Source: Scilla litardierei
Taxonomy: Eukaryota; Streptophyta; Magnoliopsida; Asparagales; Asparagaceae
Assembly (NCBI GenBank): GCA_030789695.1
Contig: CM061141.1
Location: 279,999,871-280,063,870 of the forward strand
Direction: 5' to 3'
Length of the DNA stretch: 64,000 nt
Part shown: one piece after another, positions 1 through 12,005 of the stretch
Layout: each line of letters starts with the position of its first letter
Numbering within the stretch: position 1 is the stretch's first letter
The notes under the pieces: model-generated
Told to the model about the DNA's origin: nothing
The model's input: only the letters and a program-made list of their open reading frames with translations
Database searches by the model: none
Position numbers and translations under genes: made by a program

Positions 1-1235
1 TGTAACTGAAAGTGGTGTGCCATCTGCAGTGAGAACTGTGACAGAGCGGGAGGGAGTACTAATGGAATGTAAAGTGGTAGGGTCAGGAGTCATATGAAAT
101 GAAGCGCCAGAGTCAAGGATCCAAGGAGAGGTACCTGAGGTGGTGGAAGATGGTGTCGCAGTACCTGTAGGCTGACTGGCAGAAGAAGCAGAGCCTGATG
201 CCCCAGAAGCAGACATCCGACGAAATAACGTGAGAAGCTCTTGCTCAGTATCAGACGGGGTAGAGCTCCTCTGATAGGGGAAACCCCCAGTGTCAGTCTC
301 CTTCTTGGCAGCAGCCTGATCCCTCCGCTTCTTGTGACACTGCGCCTCCACATGTCTGTCTCGGTGGCAGTAGGTGCAGCGTCTGGTGTCACCTCGCACG
401 GGTGCTGTAGCAGAAGGCAGATCTGGTGTGATAGGAGCAGAAGAAGCAGGAGCACGGGTCGCCAAAACAGAAGCAGAGGGTGACAGTAGACCAGCAGTAC
501 GAAGACGAGTCTCCTCAGTACGAATAGCAGCAAGTACCTCCAAGAACGTCACGCGTGGGTGACGGGCAAGCAGCTGGGCACGTATCTGCTCGAACTCAGG
601 CCGAAGTCGGGTCAAAAAGTCATAGACCCGACGAAGCTGCAGGTGGGAGTGCTGATGCTGGCAACACTGGCAGATACGACAGATCGCTGGTCCCAAAGAG
701 TCGAGCTGACGCCAGATAGCAGATATCTGTGCATAGAACTCATCGACCGTGGCATCACCCTGCTGAAGAGCCTGCTCCTGTCGGACGACAGCAAGGTAGA
801 GGGAGTCACCGGTAGGCTCATAGTGAGAGCGAAGATGATCCCACATCAGCTGAGACGTTGCCAAACTCACAATGTCGCCTGTCAGGGACACATCAATGCT
901 AGCGATGAGGATGTTGGCGGCACGAGCATCGTCATCACACCACCGCCGATAGAGAACATCCTGAGAGGAATAAGCAGCAACAGCAGTCGCATACGCATCG
1001 GTTGCCGCCTTCTTGGCGGTGTCATCAGCAGTGGGGGGAGTGGGCTCTCGCTAGGAAGCACCGGTCGCGGTGGGCAAGGACGATCGCCGGTGAGAAGGTC
1101 CCAAAGACGCTGACCGCGCATATGGAGACGAATGTGCGGTACCCACTCCTTATAATTAAGGCCATCAAAAATCAACGAACACCGAGGGATAGCAACATGA
1201 TGATGATGAAGAGGTAGATCCGTAGGAGACGCCAT
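1..1235 (-). pseudogene. gag: copia gag (element A), frameshifted and partial
   Basis: Gag is the retrotransposon capsid and nucleic-acid-binding polyprotein. The start is the ATG at 1235 (MASPTDLPL, then FDGLNYKEW and LWDLL, the usual N-terminus of this plant copia Gag class). The frame shifts in the proline-rich linker near 1010-1060; one alternative frame there has a stop. It then continues through the capsid region and a CCHC-like knuckle (CTYCHRDRHVEAQC, about 345-390) to the protease-region motif DSGASFHMT near 90-115. The protein continues beyond base 1. Close to the element B copy but with separate lesions. Confidence 0.85.
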
Positions 1236-2081
1236 ATGAAGGGGGGCACCGGCAGTCGGATCAGAGGCGGGGGCGGCGGTGTCGAACTGCCACTGGCGGT
1301 CGCAGCAAATACCACTATGGGTGCTCTCTATATAGACAGAGTAAGTATCCCGATTCGATTTGTTATGATATGTATCAATTGCATTCCAGTCTCAATGTCT
1401 GTTCTTAAAGAGCAACCATTGTGATGTGCAGATAACTTGGCGTCGAACAGGGACAGGGGACAGGAGGATTTGCTGCTGGACGGCGGGATTTGCTGCTGGA
1501 CGATGCGGCGGGAGAAGGATTTGCTGCTGGACGAGTGCGATGCGGGCTCCTCTGTTCCGAACAGAGGAGGGGAGCGGAGACAGGGGAAGTCGGGGAAGGC
1601 GGCTGCACCAAAGAGGAAGGCTGCGCCGACGATGCGGGGAGAGAGATCGGAGCAGAGGAGGAAATCGGGGCTGCTACTTTGGGAGGGAGATCGAGACAGA
1701 GGAATATCGGTGTTGGCGATGCGGCGAGAGGCCCCGCAGGCGAAGCGGCTTGGCGATGCGACGGGGCGGCTTGGCGATGCGGCGAGAGGCGGCGACTGCT
1801 AGGGTCAAGTCGCCCGCGAGGAAGCCGACTAAGCCTAAGGCCCCGGCGGCGAAAGCTGCGCCGGCTGCTGCGAAGCTGATCGCAGGCGAGACCCCGCAGG
1901 CTTGGCGATGCGACGGGGCGGCTTGGCGATGCGGCGAGATACCACCGCAGGCGAGACCCACAGGCGAGAGGCAACTTCTGACTCGGATCTCGCTGATGTG
2001 ACGTCGGGATGTGGCGGTTCCGGTGAGAGCGGGACGCGGCGGGGGAGAGAGCAAAAAAAGACGGCTAGGGTTTAGGTTAAA
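1236..2081 (-). repeat. GC-rich repetitive leader of element A
   Basis: Untranslated leader between the primer-binding site and gag. It holds irregular repeats: three GATTTGCTGCTGGACG units near 1466-1532 and several GGCTTGGCGATGCG or GCGGCGAGA units at 1715-1945. Long arginine/alanine-rich open frames exist here on both strands, but they are composition artefacts. Confidence 0.7.
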
Positions 2082-2097
2082 CCTAGCTCTGATACCA
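2082..2097 (-). promoter_or_regulatory. primer-binding site of element A
   Basis: The minus strand reads TGGTATCAGAGCTAGG immediately inside the LTR end. This matches the initiator-methionine tRNA 3' end used by most plant copia elements and fixes the minus orientation. Confidence 0.9.
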
Positions 2098-2214
2098 TGT
2101 TAGGAATAAACTCTCTTGTATTATTCCAAGGACAATAGCCCGATATATATCGAGTACAGGGAAAAGGTAAATAAGCACAAAAGACCCTATACAAAGGGAC
2201 ATATACATCTACCT
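2098..2214 (-). repeat. 5' LTR of copia element A
   Basis: Starts (plus-strand view) TGTTAGGAATAAACTC exactly as the 123-bp LTRs of element B, and is similar throughout. The outer end is degenerate (CTACC instead of CTAACA), so the right boundary is approximate. Confidence 0.8.
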
Positions 2215-3567
2215 AAATGACTTAGCCCACTGCTGTTGCTATTGTGGCATCTTTATAAGCATGATATCGTAATCTTTGCATTTAGCTCGTCAGAAGATTT
2301 ATATAACTCTGTATAGTTATGAGAAAACAATTTATACAGTTTTTTTACTTAACGTACCCCTGGAAGGTAATTCTCCTCAAACATAACACGTCCAAATACG
2401 TTTATAACTCCACTCTCAGTGTGTCCACTACAAAGTCATTTATAATCTTGTTTCACCGAGTTTAGCATCTGACTGTAAATCAGATTATTATCATGTATTC
2501 ACTCTGATGTCATTTGTGTTGGAGGATCATCAATCGTCTTTTCTTTGAAGTGAATCTCCACCGATCTCTTTCACTACTGAAAATTCTAGTTTAGTTTCTT
2601 ATAAGTAAATTTTTATGGGAAACTAATTCTGGAGCAATCAGCTTCATCTCTTATAGCTTTACATGGTTGCCCGTCTAATCAACTATAACAAGCATGCAAA
2701 AAAGATCCTTTTCAACCAACACTCCTTGAGGCTATTCGGGCAAACAAAACAGATTACAAGCAAATATGTTCTTCCTTTGGGACCCAACGGGTGCATTATG
2801 ATCCTCCCTAAGGATTCACAAAACACTTCCAAATAGTTTCACTCATCATTCATTATCCAACAGACACATCGAATATACACTTTTCAGTCCACCATAGAGA
2901 TCTTTTCTTAGGTCACAAGAACACACTACTCATCAAACATATTACAATCCCTTAGTATTGGTATAGATTAGTACAAGTGCTTGATGAAAATGAGCGTAAA
3001 TTCTTAAAGGGATGTAGGAGAGCTTAAGTGCTCAGGAAGCTAACATCTAATTTTTTTAAAATTCTTTTTATACAAATATATTGGTTCTATTTTGAAATAG
3101 TAAGGAATATAAAAAATTGAAGAAGATGATGACGACAGGGAAGGTGAACATGGCTGAATGTGTTCGAAGGTGGTTGGATGGCGACAGTTAGGATAATGTT
3201 TGTGGTGTTAAAAGGAAGATTGCAGTCCGATAGGGTCAAAAATTGAAATGGGTCAAACCTAGTTCTGATTGCTCAAAACAGGGGTTGAAACAAATGATTA
3301 GATGTCAGCACAGCATCGAAGTTGGTGAATGAAGGTAGCTTAGAGGTTAAAATCCTTTGGTGAGTTCATTGTCGTGAATCAGGTCGGGATCGAGCAATGA
3401 CGTGGTTATATCTGGCCAGAGATGACATGAAAGACAATAAATGGTGATGAAGTTAAAGTTGCTATGAAATGGCGAGAGAAGGTGCTAGCGAAGTTGGAGA
3501 CGACGTCGAGAGTTGTCAATGTGGCTGGATCTTGTGGGCATGGTTAACGCCGAGCTTCGACAATGTT
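2215..3567. other. intergenic, no gene seen
   Basis: AT-rich sequence with no convincing coding frame. Near 3262-3285 the string AAACCTAGTTCTGATTG resembles a decayed primer-binding site of the A/B type. Bases 3300-3567 resemble an old element leader that B inserted into. Confidence 0.5.
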
Positions 3568-3572
3568 GCCAG
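3568..3572. repeat. target-site duplication of element B (left)
   Basis: GCCAG directly abuts the LTR at 3573 and is repeated exactly at 8597-8601 next to the other LTR. It is the 5-bp duplication made by copia integrase. Confidence 0.92.
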
Positions 3573-3695
3573 TGTTAGGAATAAACTCTCTTGTATTATT
3601 CCAAGGGCAATATCCCGATATATATAGAGTACATGCAATGGTAAATAAGCACAAAAGACCCTATACAAAAGGGGTATATACATATACATCTAACA
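3573..3695 (-). repeat. 3' LTR of copia element B
   Basis: 123 bp, TG...CA termini (minus strand TGTTAGATGT...CCTAACA). It is followed on its inner side by the G-rich polypurine tract. Very short for a copia LTR. Confidence 0.94.
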
Positions 3696-6690
3696 CCCCC
3701 CCTCAAACTGATGGTGGATCAACAACACTGAGTTTGGAAAGATAAAAACTGTGCTGTGCTCTAGTCAGGGCCTTTGTGAAGAAATCTGCGAGCTGATACT
3801 CAGAAGGCACATACTGTAGAGCAATAACCTTATCCCGTACCTGTGAACGCGTAAAAGAGGCGTCCACACCAATGTGCTTGGTGAGCTCATGCTTCACCGG
3901 GTCACGAGCAATACCGATGGCACATGTACTGTCAGACAACAAAGGAGTAGGTGTGGAAATAGAGACGCCAAAATCCTCAAGTAACCAACGTAGCCAAATA
4001 ATCTCTGCTGTCAACAAGGCCATAGCACGCAACTCAGCCTCGGCACTCGATCGAGAAACCGCCTGCTGCTTCTTGGTCTTCCAAGTGATGAGAGAGCCAC
4101 CCAGGAAGACGCAATAGGCAGATAGAGACCGACGATCAGAAGGATCACTGGCCCAAGTCGCATCAGAGTAAGCATGGAGCTGTAAAGGACCAGAGCGTGG
4201 AAAGAATAATCGACGGTGGCTGGTCCCGCGCAGGTAACGCAGGACACGAAGAAGGTGGCTGTCTGAGTAGGTGCAGAAACAAACTGGCTCAAGATGTGCA
4301 CGGAATATGAAATATCCGGTCGAGTGATCCCAAGATAGACCAGACTGCCAACAAGATGGCGATAACGAGTGGGGTCCGGAAGAGGCTCACCGTCAGTAGA
4401 GCGAAGATGTGCATTCAGCTCCATCGGTGTATCAGCGGTATGCTGATCAACAAGAGAAGCCCGATCAAGAAGATCCTGAATATACTTCTCCTGAGAGAGA
4501 TAGAAGCCATCAGGTGTGGAGGAAAACTCAATCCCCAGAAAGTAACGAAGAGGGCCAAGATCCGTCATAAGAAACTGCTCGCTCAGTCGTGCTTTCACAA
4601 AAGCAATATACTGGGGATCATCTCTAGTGATAATCATATCATCCACATACAAAAGGAGAAGCGTCCGACCACGAGATGAAGTATGAACAAAGAGAGCAGG
4701 ATCATGATCACTCGCAATAAAACCAGCAGTAGTGACGATAGAAGAGAACCGCTGAAACCAAGCACGTGGAGCCTGCCGAAGACCATATAGAGAGCGAAGA
4801 AGGCGACAAACCATGCCCTCGGGGACAGAATAACCAGGTGGTGGTCGCATATAAACCTCCTCATCAAGAACGCCATTAAGAAAAGCATTCTTGACATCAA
4901 GCTGGGAAATAGTCCATGAACGAACAGCAGCAACAACAATAAGACTGCGAACAGTAGTCATATGAGCAACAGGAGCAAATGTCTCCTCAAAATCTATCCC
5001 ATGCTCCTGCTGAAAACCGCACGCTACAAGACGAGCCTTGTAGCGCTCCAGAGAACCATCAGATCTGGTCTTGACCTTGTAAACCCACTTGCACATGATA
5101 GGACGAACACGGGCAGGCAGGGGTACAAGATCCCACGTACCAGTACGCTCAAGCGCAGCAATCTCCTCTGCCATAGCATGCTGCCACTCCTGCTGAGCAG
5201 CGGCATCCAGATAAGAGGTCGGCTCGGCAAGAATAGCACCCAGAGAAGTAAACCGACCAGGAGGGCGTAGTGACTCACGATCACGAAGGTGGTAACGAGG
5301 AGGGTCACTGGAGGAAGAGGGCAACTCAGGAGGGTCACTGGTGATGGAGGGCATCTCATGAGAAGGCACTGCAGGAGGATCCTCGACTCGCTGACGACGA
5401 GTGTAGTGAAGAGGAAAGGGAGAAACATGTCCTGGGGAAGGTGCAGAGGTGACCGGAGGCACATGGGGCACTGGTGGTGGAGCTGAGGGCACAGGTGATG
5501 GGGGTATGTGTGGTGGAATGGTGGATAGTGGACTATCAGGAAAAATGAGAAACAAAAGAGGCTCAACAATAGAAGCCGGACTGGAAGATGAAGAAGGACG
5601 AGGGAAGAAGGGACGAGACTCATCAAAAGTCACATCACGAGAAATCCGCATCCGTCGAGCAACAGGATCCTAACACCGATATCCCTTGTGCACAGCACTA
5701 TATCCAAGAAAGACACACTCAGCAGACTGGGCTGTCAACTTGGTGCGCTCACGATGAGCCAACAAGACATAGCAGACACAATCAAAAAGACGAAGCTCAG
5801 GATAAGACGGCAGATCTGGAGGTGGTGTAGGAAGGCGCTCAAGTGGAATCGCACCCTGAAGAGGAGAGGATGGCTGCATGTTGCTGAGATATGTTGCAGT
5901 AGATACATCCTCAGCCCAAAACTGAGGGGGAACAGAGGAAGCAATCATGAGGGCACAAGCAGTCTCAAGTAAATGACGATGCTTGCGCTCAGCAACGCCA
6001 TTCTGGGCATGAGCACCAGGACAGGAAAACTGTGAGAGAGTGCCCTGGGTATCAAGAAAGGCACGAAGGTGCCGAGATAAGTATTCTCCAGCAGAGTCAG
6101 CACGAAGAACCCGAATGGGAGTGTTCTACTGTGTACGGATCATGGTAGCAAAAGATTTATAAATAGACAAAACCTCAGTACGAGAGGACATAAAGTATAT
6201 CCAAGTGTAGCGAGAAAAATCATCTATAAATATAATATAGTAGCGATGACCCCCTTTCGAAACGAAGGGGGCCGGACCCCATACATCTGAGTGAACAAGA
6301 TCAAAAGGACTATGAGAGACAGACTCACTAGTAGGATAAGGTTGCTGTAACTGTTTGCCAAGTTTACAGCCCATACAGTCTAAAGACATCACCAGAGACA
6401 GACCCTAATAAACCTCTACGAACCAAAGAAGAAAGACGCGAACCACAGAGATGTCCTAAGCGATGATGCCACTGGGCAAACGAACCGGTAGAGGATGCAG
6501 CAGAGGCGGAGGCAATAGTGGTGATGGGAGGACTGGTAGAGGCAGCGGAAGGAAGATGAAGCCAGTCAAGCTCCCAAAGACGCGGAGAATCACGCCTGCG
6601 GGGGCCAGAACCAACTAGAGTGCCCGTGCGACGATCCTGGATAGAACAAGAGTCAGAATCAAGAATAACACGACAGCCATGATCAGTAAG
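3696..6690 (-). pseudogene. pol: copia pol (integrase, reverse transcriptase, RNase H), element B
   Basis: Pol copies element RNA into DNA and inserts it. Domains on the minus strand: GAG-pre-integrase with CMGCKLGK (about 6365-6385); integrase with catalytic residues in [15 protein letters not shown] and GVAERKH (about 5960-6300); reverse transcriptase with KNAFLNG and active-site YVDDMIIT (about 4640-4900); and RNase H with SSAEAELRAM and TKHIGVD (3703-4060). Breaks: a frameshift near 6390, stop TAG near 6126, stop TAG at 5670, and a frameshift near 4270 between RT and RNase H. It ends at the TAG next to the polypurine tract. Certainly copia pol; not functional as one frame. Confidence 0.93.
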
Positions 6691-8014
6691 TTAGCCTGCC
6701 GACATAAGCTGCATGGTGAGTTTTGGAACGAGAGACACAGCAGGGACATGAAAAGTGGGATTAGAAAGTGTGCCTAGCCCTGTAACTGAAAGTGGGGTGC
6801 CATCTGCAGTGAGAACTGTGACAGGGCTGGAGGGAGTACTAATGGAATGTAAAGTAGTAGAGTCAGGAGTCATATGAAATGAAGCACCAGAGTCAAGGAT
6901 CCAAGGAGAGGTACCTGAGGTGGTGGAAGATGGTGTCGCAGTACCTGGAGGCTGACTGGCAGAAGAAGCAGAGCCTGATGCCCCAGAAGCAGACATCCGA
7001 CGAAATAACGTGAGAAGCTCCTGCTCAGTATCAGATGGGGTAGTGCTCCTCTGAGAGGTGAAACCCCCAGTGTCAGTCTCCTTCTTGGCAGCAGCCTGAT
7101 CCCTCCGCTTCTTGTGACACTGCGTCTCCACATGTCTGTCTCGGTGGCAGTAGGTGCAGCGTCTGGTGTCACCTCGCACGGATGTTGTAGCAGAAGGCAG
7201 ATCTGGTGTGATAGGAGCAGAAGAAGCAGGAGCACGGGTCGCCAAAACAGAAGCAGAAGGTGCCACAAGACCAGCAGTACGAAGACGAGTCTCCTCAATA
7301 CGAATAGCAGCAAGAACCTCCAAGAACGTCACGCGCGGGTGACGGGCAAGCAGCTGGGCACGTATCTGCTCGAACTCAGGCCGAAGTCGGGTCAAAAAGT
7401 CATAGACCCGACGAAGCTGCAGGTGGGAGTGCTGATGCTGACAACACTGGCAGATACGACAGATCGCTGGTCCCAAAGAGTCGAGCTGACGCCAGATAGC
7501 AGATATCTGTGCATAGAACTCATCGACCATGGCATCACCCTGCTGAAGAGCGTGCTCCTGTCTGACGACATCAAGGTAGAGGGAGTCACCGGTAGGCTCA
7601 TAGTGAGAGCGAAGATGATCCCACATCAGCTGAGACGTCGCCAAACTCACAATGTCGCCAGTCAGGGACACATCAATGCTAGCGATGAGGATGTTGGCGG
7701 CACGAGCATCGTCATCACACCACCGCCGATAGAGAACATCCTGAGAGGAATAAGCAGCAACAGCAGTCGCATACGCATCGGTTGTCGCCTTTTGGCGGTG
7801 TCATCAGCAGTGGGGGGAGTGGTGTCTCGCTGGGAAGCACCGGTCGCAGTGGGCAAGGACGATCGTCGGTGAGAAGGTCCCAAAGGCGCTGACCGCGCAT
7901 ATGGAGACGAATGTACGGTATCCACTCCTTATAATTAAGGCCATCAAAAATCAACGAACACCGAGGGATAGCAACATGATGATGAAGAAGAGGTAGATCC
8001 GTAGGAGACGCCAT
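6691..8014 (-). pseudogene. gag: copia gag and protease region (element B), frameshifted
   Basis: The start is ATG 8014 (MASPTDLPLL). The N-terminal frame (FDGLNYKEW, RPCPLRPVLP) is lost between about 7790 and 7850: a one-base deletion relative to element A lies at 7791-7797, and a linker frame change precedes it. From about 7790 downward the capsid frame is open through the CCHC-like knuckle CTYCHRDRHVETQC and the protease-type motif DSGASFHMT (about 6885). It stops at TAA 6691 right after LMSAG, where pol would normally continue in frame. The stop may be a simple C-to-T change. Confidence 0.88.
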
Positions 8015-8450
8015 ATGAAGGGGGCACCGGCAGCGGCGCGACGCGGATCGGACGCGGCGCGGATCGGGCGCAGGCGGTTGCCGGCGCGGGCGGCGCGGGC
8101 GGATGCTGGTGATCGGGCACAGGCGGCACAGATCGGGCGCACTCGGATCGGATCGGCGCAGGCGGATCAGGCGGATGAGGGCGCGGATGAGGGTGCGCAG
8201 GCGGATCGCGCGGATGAGTGCGCGAAGAGGGCCGTGGCAGGCGTGCGGACGGCGCGTGTGCGGGCGGGCGCAGGCGGGCGCGGGCGCAGGCGGGCGCCGG
8301 CAGCGGCGCGGGCGCGGATCGGGCGCAGGCGGGCGCGGGCACCGGCGAGACACCAAGATCGGGCGCCGGTGCGTGGGAGACGCGGGCGCGGGCGGACGGC
8401 GCGGGTGGGAGACGCGGCGGGGGAGAGTGCAAAAAGACGGCTAGGGTTTA
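8015..8450 (-). repeat. GC-rich leader of element B
   Basis: Low-complexity leader between primer-binding site and gag, built from irregular units of the type GCGGATCGGGCGCAGGCGG. All reading frames here give Arg/Ala/Pro-rich peptides, so the open frames on both strands are composition artefacts. Unlike the leader of A although the rest of the elements align. Confidence 0.75.
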
Positions 8451-8457
8451 GGTTAAA

Positions 8458-8473
8458 CCTAGTTCTGATACCA
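8458..8473 (-). promoter_or_regulatory. primer-binding site of element B
   Basis: Minus strand TGGTATCAGAACTAGG starts immediately after the LTR. One base differs from the copy in element A. Confidence 0.9.
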
Positions 8474-8596
8474 TGTTAGGAATAAACTCTCTTGTATTAT
8501 TCCAAGGGCAATAGCCCGATATATAGAGAGTACATGCAATGGTAAATAAGCACAAAAGACCCTATACAAAAGGGGTATATACATATACATCTAACA
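8474..8596 (-). repeat. 5' LTR of copia element B
   Basis: 123 bp, near-identical to 3573-3695, and followed outside by GCCAG at 8597-8601. Confidence 0.94.
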
Positions 8597-8601
8597 GCCA
8601 G

Positions 8602-10100
8602 GACGTGGTGACAAAGCTTCAGGTGTTGATGGTGTCGGCAATGGGTGTCACTGGATGAGAAGGGTGGGATTAAAGTAAATAAAGATTATAGTTAGGGTTA
8701 GACCATGGCTCTGATACCATTTAAAATAAAAGGCAAGGAGATTGTTTGGAGAAGGTTTAGAGTATGTGGTCTTTTCTTATACCTACAGTTCATTGTTAGG
8801 AGACAAAAACAATGTGATCCTCTTCCACAAAGGACAACTTAGTATTCAATATATTTATTCTGACAATTTAAAAAGATTGAACTCTGAATCTCGCTTTCTA
8901 ATAATTTCTTATTAACTGGCAACTTGTTGACCTTTCAACCTTGAAAATATAGCAACAAATCCTTACAGAGTGTCTTTAGTGTTGCTTTGAGTGTTTCTGG
9001 TAGGCGGAAAACATTGACCACATATTGTATGCAAAGATAAGGGCATGTTGGGCATGTGTTCATGCCACTGTGGAATAGGTTTATGTTCACAACTGGTTAT
9101 GCACCAATGATATACATTTTAAGATTAAATCAGCCAAGCCAGAAACTAGATATAGGCACCAGAATTCGGGATACTTAGATTTATGGAAAGAGGGGAGGAA
9201 ATGCAATTTAGACACCGGAGAAATATATCCAGGAATTATGCTGGGGTTTTGCGGAAAGATAATTTGTATTCAGTTGATTGGTAAACTGGTCAACTAAATT
9301 GTAATACTCTAGCACAGACAAAAGCATCTGTATATCTAAACAAAAGCATGTTGAGATTAATCATCATGCTATTCAACAAATGCTGGAATGTGGCGTCTGG
9401 GAAACTGTTCAGGTTTTGACCAACGGAATTCATAGACTGCATTTCCATCCTTTCAAGATCATGTAGAAAATAAGTTCAAATCTCTACTGTTCTAAAACAT
9501 GTCAAAGTGTTTGGTCTAATATGTCTGAGACTCTGAGGTTTATTTAAAAATTATTAAAGGTGATGATGCCTATATGTTTCCAGCCCCTAAATAGACTCAG
9601 GTTTTCTTTTGTTATGCCTCATATGCTTGTACCATTGAAATTTTGAACTGTATGAAGAAAAACAAGCCGCCCCACTAAAGAAATATGGGAAATTTAGGTG
9701 CATTATCTATGGATGGAACCCATTTCTCCTTTACCTTGAACTTTTCCTTCACAACGTTAGCAACCGTCTCCCCGTGAGTGGAACATTATATACAATCTTC
9801 CTGAATTTGAGAAACACTACATCCTAACAACATTTCCATAGTAGGGGATCGGTACCTTGGCAGGTGTTCTGTATTAAGCCGCTTGTGCTATAGATTTATA
9901 ACCAAAGTAGCATGGCCACTTCAGCCTTGAGGACATGTCGTACTGGACATATGTATTGCACAGGATACTTATCCTTTTGAGTACACTTTTTTTGGATTTT
10001 GTTTGCGTCTCAATGTTCTCTCTAGCTGTCCCCTTTCAAAATGTCTATATCAGTTCAACATGGCTTAGAAGTGGACACACTATAAATGGTGTTCATGTAT
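8602..10100. other. old element relic, then unassigned sequence
   Basis: Near 8707-8726 the minus strand reads TGGTATCAGAGCCATGG, a clear Met-tRNA primer-binding site of a second, older minus-strand LTR element. Element B probably inserted into its leader. Beyond it, AT-rich sequence without a supportable coding frame. Confidence 0.5.
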
Positions 10101-10560
10101 GTGTGCATGATGTATTGATGGATGGATGTGCATGATGTATTGATGGATGATGTGCTTGCGTACATACATGCATCTATGTGTCTGCATGTGCACATATGCA
10201 AGCACGCATGCGCACGCACATCAGACACATTTACCCACACACATACATATATATTAGAATTTGCATGTGTGCGCACGCGAGACACATCACATGCATTCAC
10301 TCACACATACATATCCGTATTTATGTGTGCGGGTAGGTGCATGTGCGTGGGTGCGTGCATGTGCCAGGATTGTTCATGTGTGTTTAGTTGTGGAAGTACA
10401 TCCAATTAGGTTGTCACCCTCTGTGTGTGTGTGCGCGCGCGCGTTTGTGCACCTTTCATGTCTTGTGTTTATTTGTGTGATTATGTGTGAGTCCGTTGGC
10501 ACACTGTCAGTGCGCCCGCGCACCATTCATGTGCATTTGTTTATTTGTGTAATTATGTGC
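10100..10560. repeat. TG/CA-rich low-complexity tract
   Basis: Degenerate (TG)n/(CA)n and ATG-rich microsatellite. It includes a tandem pair of a 24-bp unit (TGTGCATGATGTATTGATGG...) near 10102-10150 and GTGTGTGTGCGCGCGCGCG near 10422. The Cys/His/Val-rich frames here are not genes. Confidence 0.75.
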
Positions 10561-10592
10561 AAGTATGTTGTCACAAATTTGTCAAGTTACTT

Positions 10593-10960
10593 TGATAGGG
10601 ATCGAGAATTTTTATTTTTAACTTTTATTTTATTTTGAGCTTTAGAATTTTAGTTATTTCAAAGTCTTTTATGGGTAAGTTTAGTACCACATCTCATGAG
10701 GAATAGAAAAAGTCAGCCTTTATAATGGCTAGACTTGTTTTATTTTAAATCAATCAATGAAGAATCAATGAAAAGATATATTTCTTCCAAAAACATGTGA
10801 ATGGTACCCCTTTCTCAGCGAGAAGCCTTGGAATCCTTGGTGCGCAGCCAAGGAACCATAATTATCCAATTTATTCCCAAAATCTTCCATTTCTTCCACA
10901 AAGCCCCCATCAAATCTCTAATTCCCATCATGTTCTATGCCAACTCTAAGCCGAAGATCT
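10593..10960 (+). repeat. LTR-like repeat of element J (5' copy)
   Basis: Starts TGATAGGGATCGAGAATTTT and aligns along about 350 bp with 19545-19930 (shared blocks TTGTTTTATTTTAAA, CCTTGGTGC, CCAATTTATTCCCAAAA). The TG start and the second copy behind a pol-like tail suggest the two LTRs of one element. The inner end is not defined. Confidence 0.6.
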
Positions 10961-12005
10961 AATCTTCACTCTTTGATTTCATTATAAAAACCCCTAATTC
11001 TGTCCAACCCACGCCGTCGTCCTTCTTCCCTCTACTCCGAACACTTCACAAAAAATTAAAAGCCCTAATATGAAACCCTAGCATTCAGCTCCAACTGTCG
11101 CCGTCTGCCACGCCTATTCCTCATGCAGCCACCACTAACTAGGAAATCACACAGTCCACCCGTAGGGTCCTATCACCGCCTCCAAATTTTGCCATGACTT
11201 CGTCCACGATAGCCACACCTAGCAACGTCAACTTCGGTGTCATAAAACCTTCGAATCACTATTTAAAGAATTTGTCGAAAGTCTTCGGTGCCATCACCAG
11301 TGATGATCAGAGTCAGCAAACCTCTAGCAGTACTCTCCACCTCCGAACGACCTCCTCCATAACCCTCAATGCCCTCACCGACACCCAGAACCTCCAGACC
11401 GTCTTCAAACCCTAGGAGGTTCGTCGGCACCACCACCGGCACCGACCGATGCCGTCAACCACCTGAGGAGCTTCGCCGATCCTGAGCAAGGCTACAGGAC
11501 CAAGCCCGATGGTGAAACGCCCTCGGAATCGCCGCGGAACGACATTGAGCCGACCCGGAGCATCTGTCATGTCAGCTCAGCCGAGCTGGTTGACCAGTCA
11601 ACGGCTTAGCCGAAGCCGCTAACTGGTCAATGGCTACATAGTATGCCCGCCCTTTTTGTGATATTCTGGTCTATTTTTTAGAATTGTCTGCACATCTTCA
11701 CTATTATGACAGATCTGGTTCCGTTTGAAGCCCAAATTCAGTGCCGTTTGCACCAGTGGATAGCTGACTCAACCAATTACACAAAAAGACACCCTCTATG
11801 CAAGAAAATCTGCTTTATATTATGGGATATTACATTACTTACTATGGTGAATATTCCCTCTTAACATCTGTTGACCTTGAGGTGTTCGGACGAGTACCAA
11901 TCTTTTTTAGCTTCGATGATAGACATGGTTATGATAATTGGGAGTAACGTCTATAATATTTCTTCTCTCGTTTTGATTTTTCAAATGAAGCAAAATATAT
12001 GTATA

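Larger units (their letters stand above)
1..2214 (-). mobile_element. Copia element A, 5' part only (continues left of window)
   Basis: This is the 5' portion of a Ty1/copia retrotransposon on the minus strand: LTR at 2098-2214, primer-binding site, GC-rich leader, then gag running off the left edge. Bases 1-2097 align almost throughout with 6781-8473 of element B, so A and B are two copies of one family in the same orientation. The leader (about 1236-2080) differs most between them and is rich in repeats such as GCGATGCGGCG. The other LTR and pol lie outside the window, so completeness and target duplication cannot be judged. Confidence 0.9.
3573..8596 (-). mobile_element. Copia element B, complete 5.0-kb copy with TSD
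   Basis: A complete Ty1/copia retrotransposon on the minus strand, 5024 bp. It has 123-bp LTRs at both ends, a Met-tRNA primer-binding site (8458-8473), a polypurine tract (minus-strand TTTGAGGGGGGG, about 3696-3708) and the copia domain order gag, protease, integrase, reverse transcriptase, RNase H. Five-bp GCCAG duplications flank it. The two LTRs differ at only about two positions, implying a young insertion. The coding region is nonetheless broken by several stops and frameshifts, so this copy probably depends on proteins supplied in trans, or decayed after arrival. Confidence 0.95.

Noticed and set aside
90..533. Leu-rich 147-codon frame (repeated at 6870-7313)
   Set aside because: Shadow of copia gag in a second frame; present in both elements only because the DNA is conserved.
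7944..8479. Long Arg/Ala/Pro-rich frames on both strands (also near 1430-2050, 21950-22360, 34200-34600, 49650-50000)
   Set aside because: These come from GC-rich repeats that lack stop codons in all frames; no domain and no codon pattern.
10055..10638. Cys/His/Val-rich frames as small secreted proteins
   Set aside because: They are translations of a degenerate TG/CA microsatellite on both strands.
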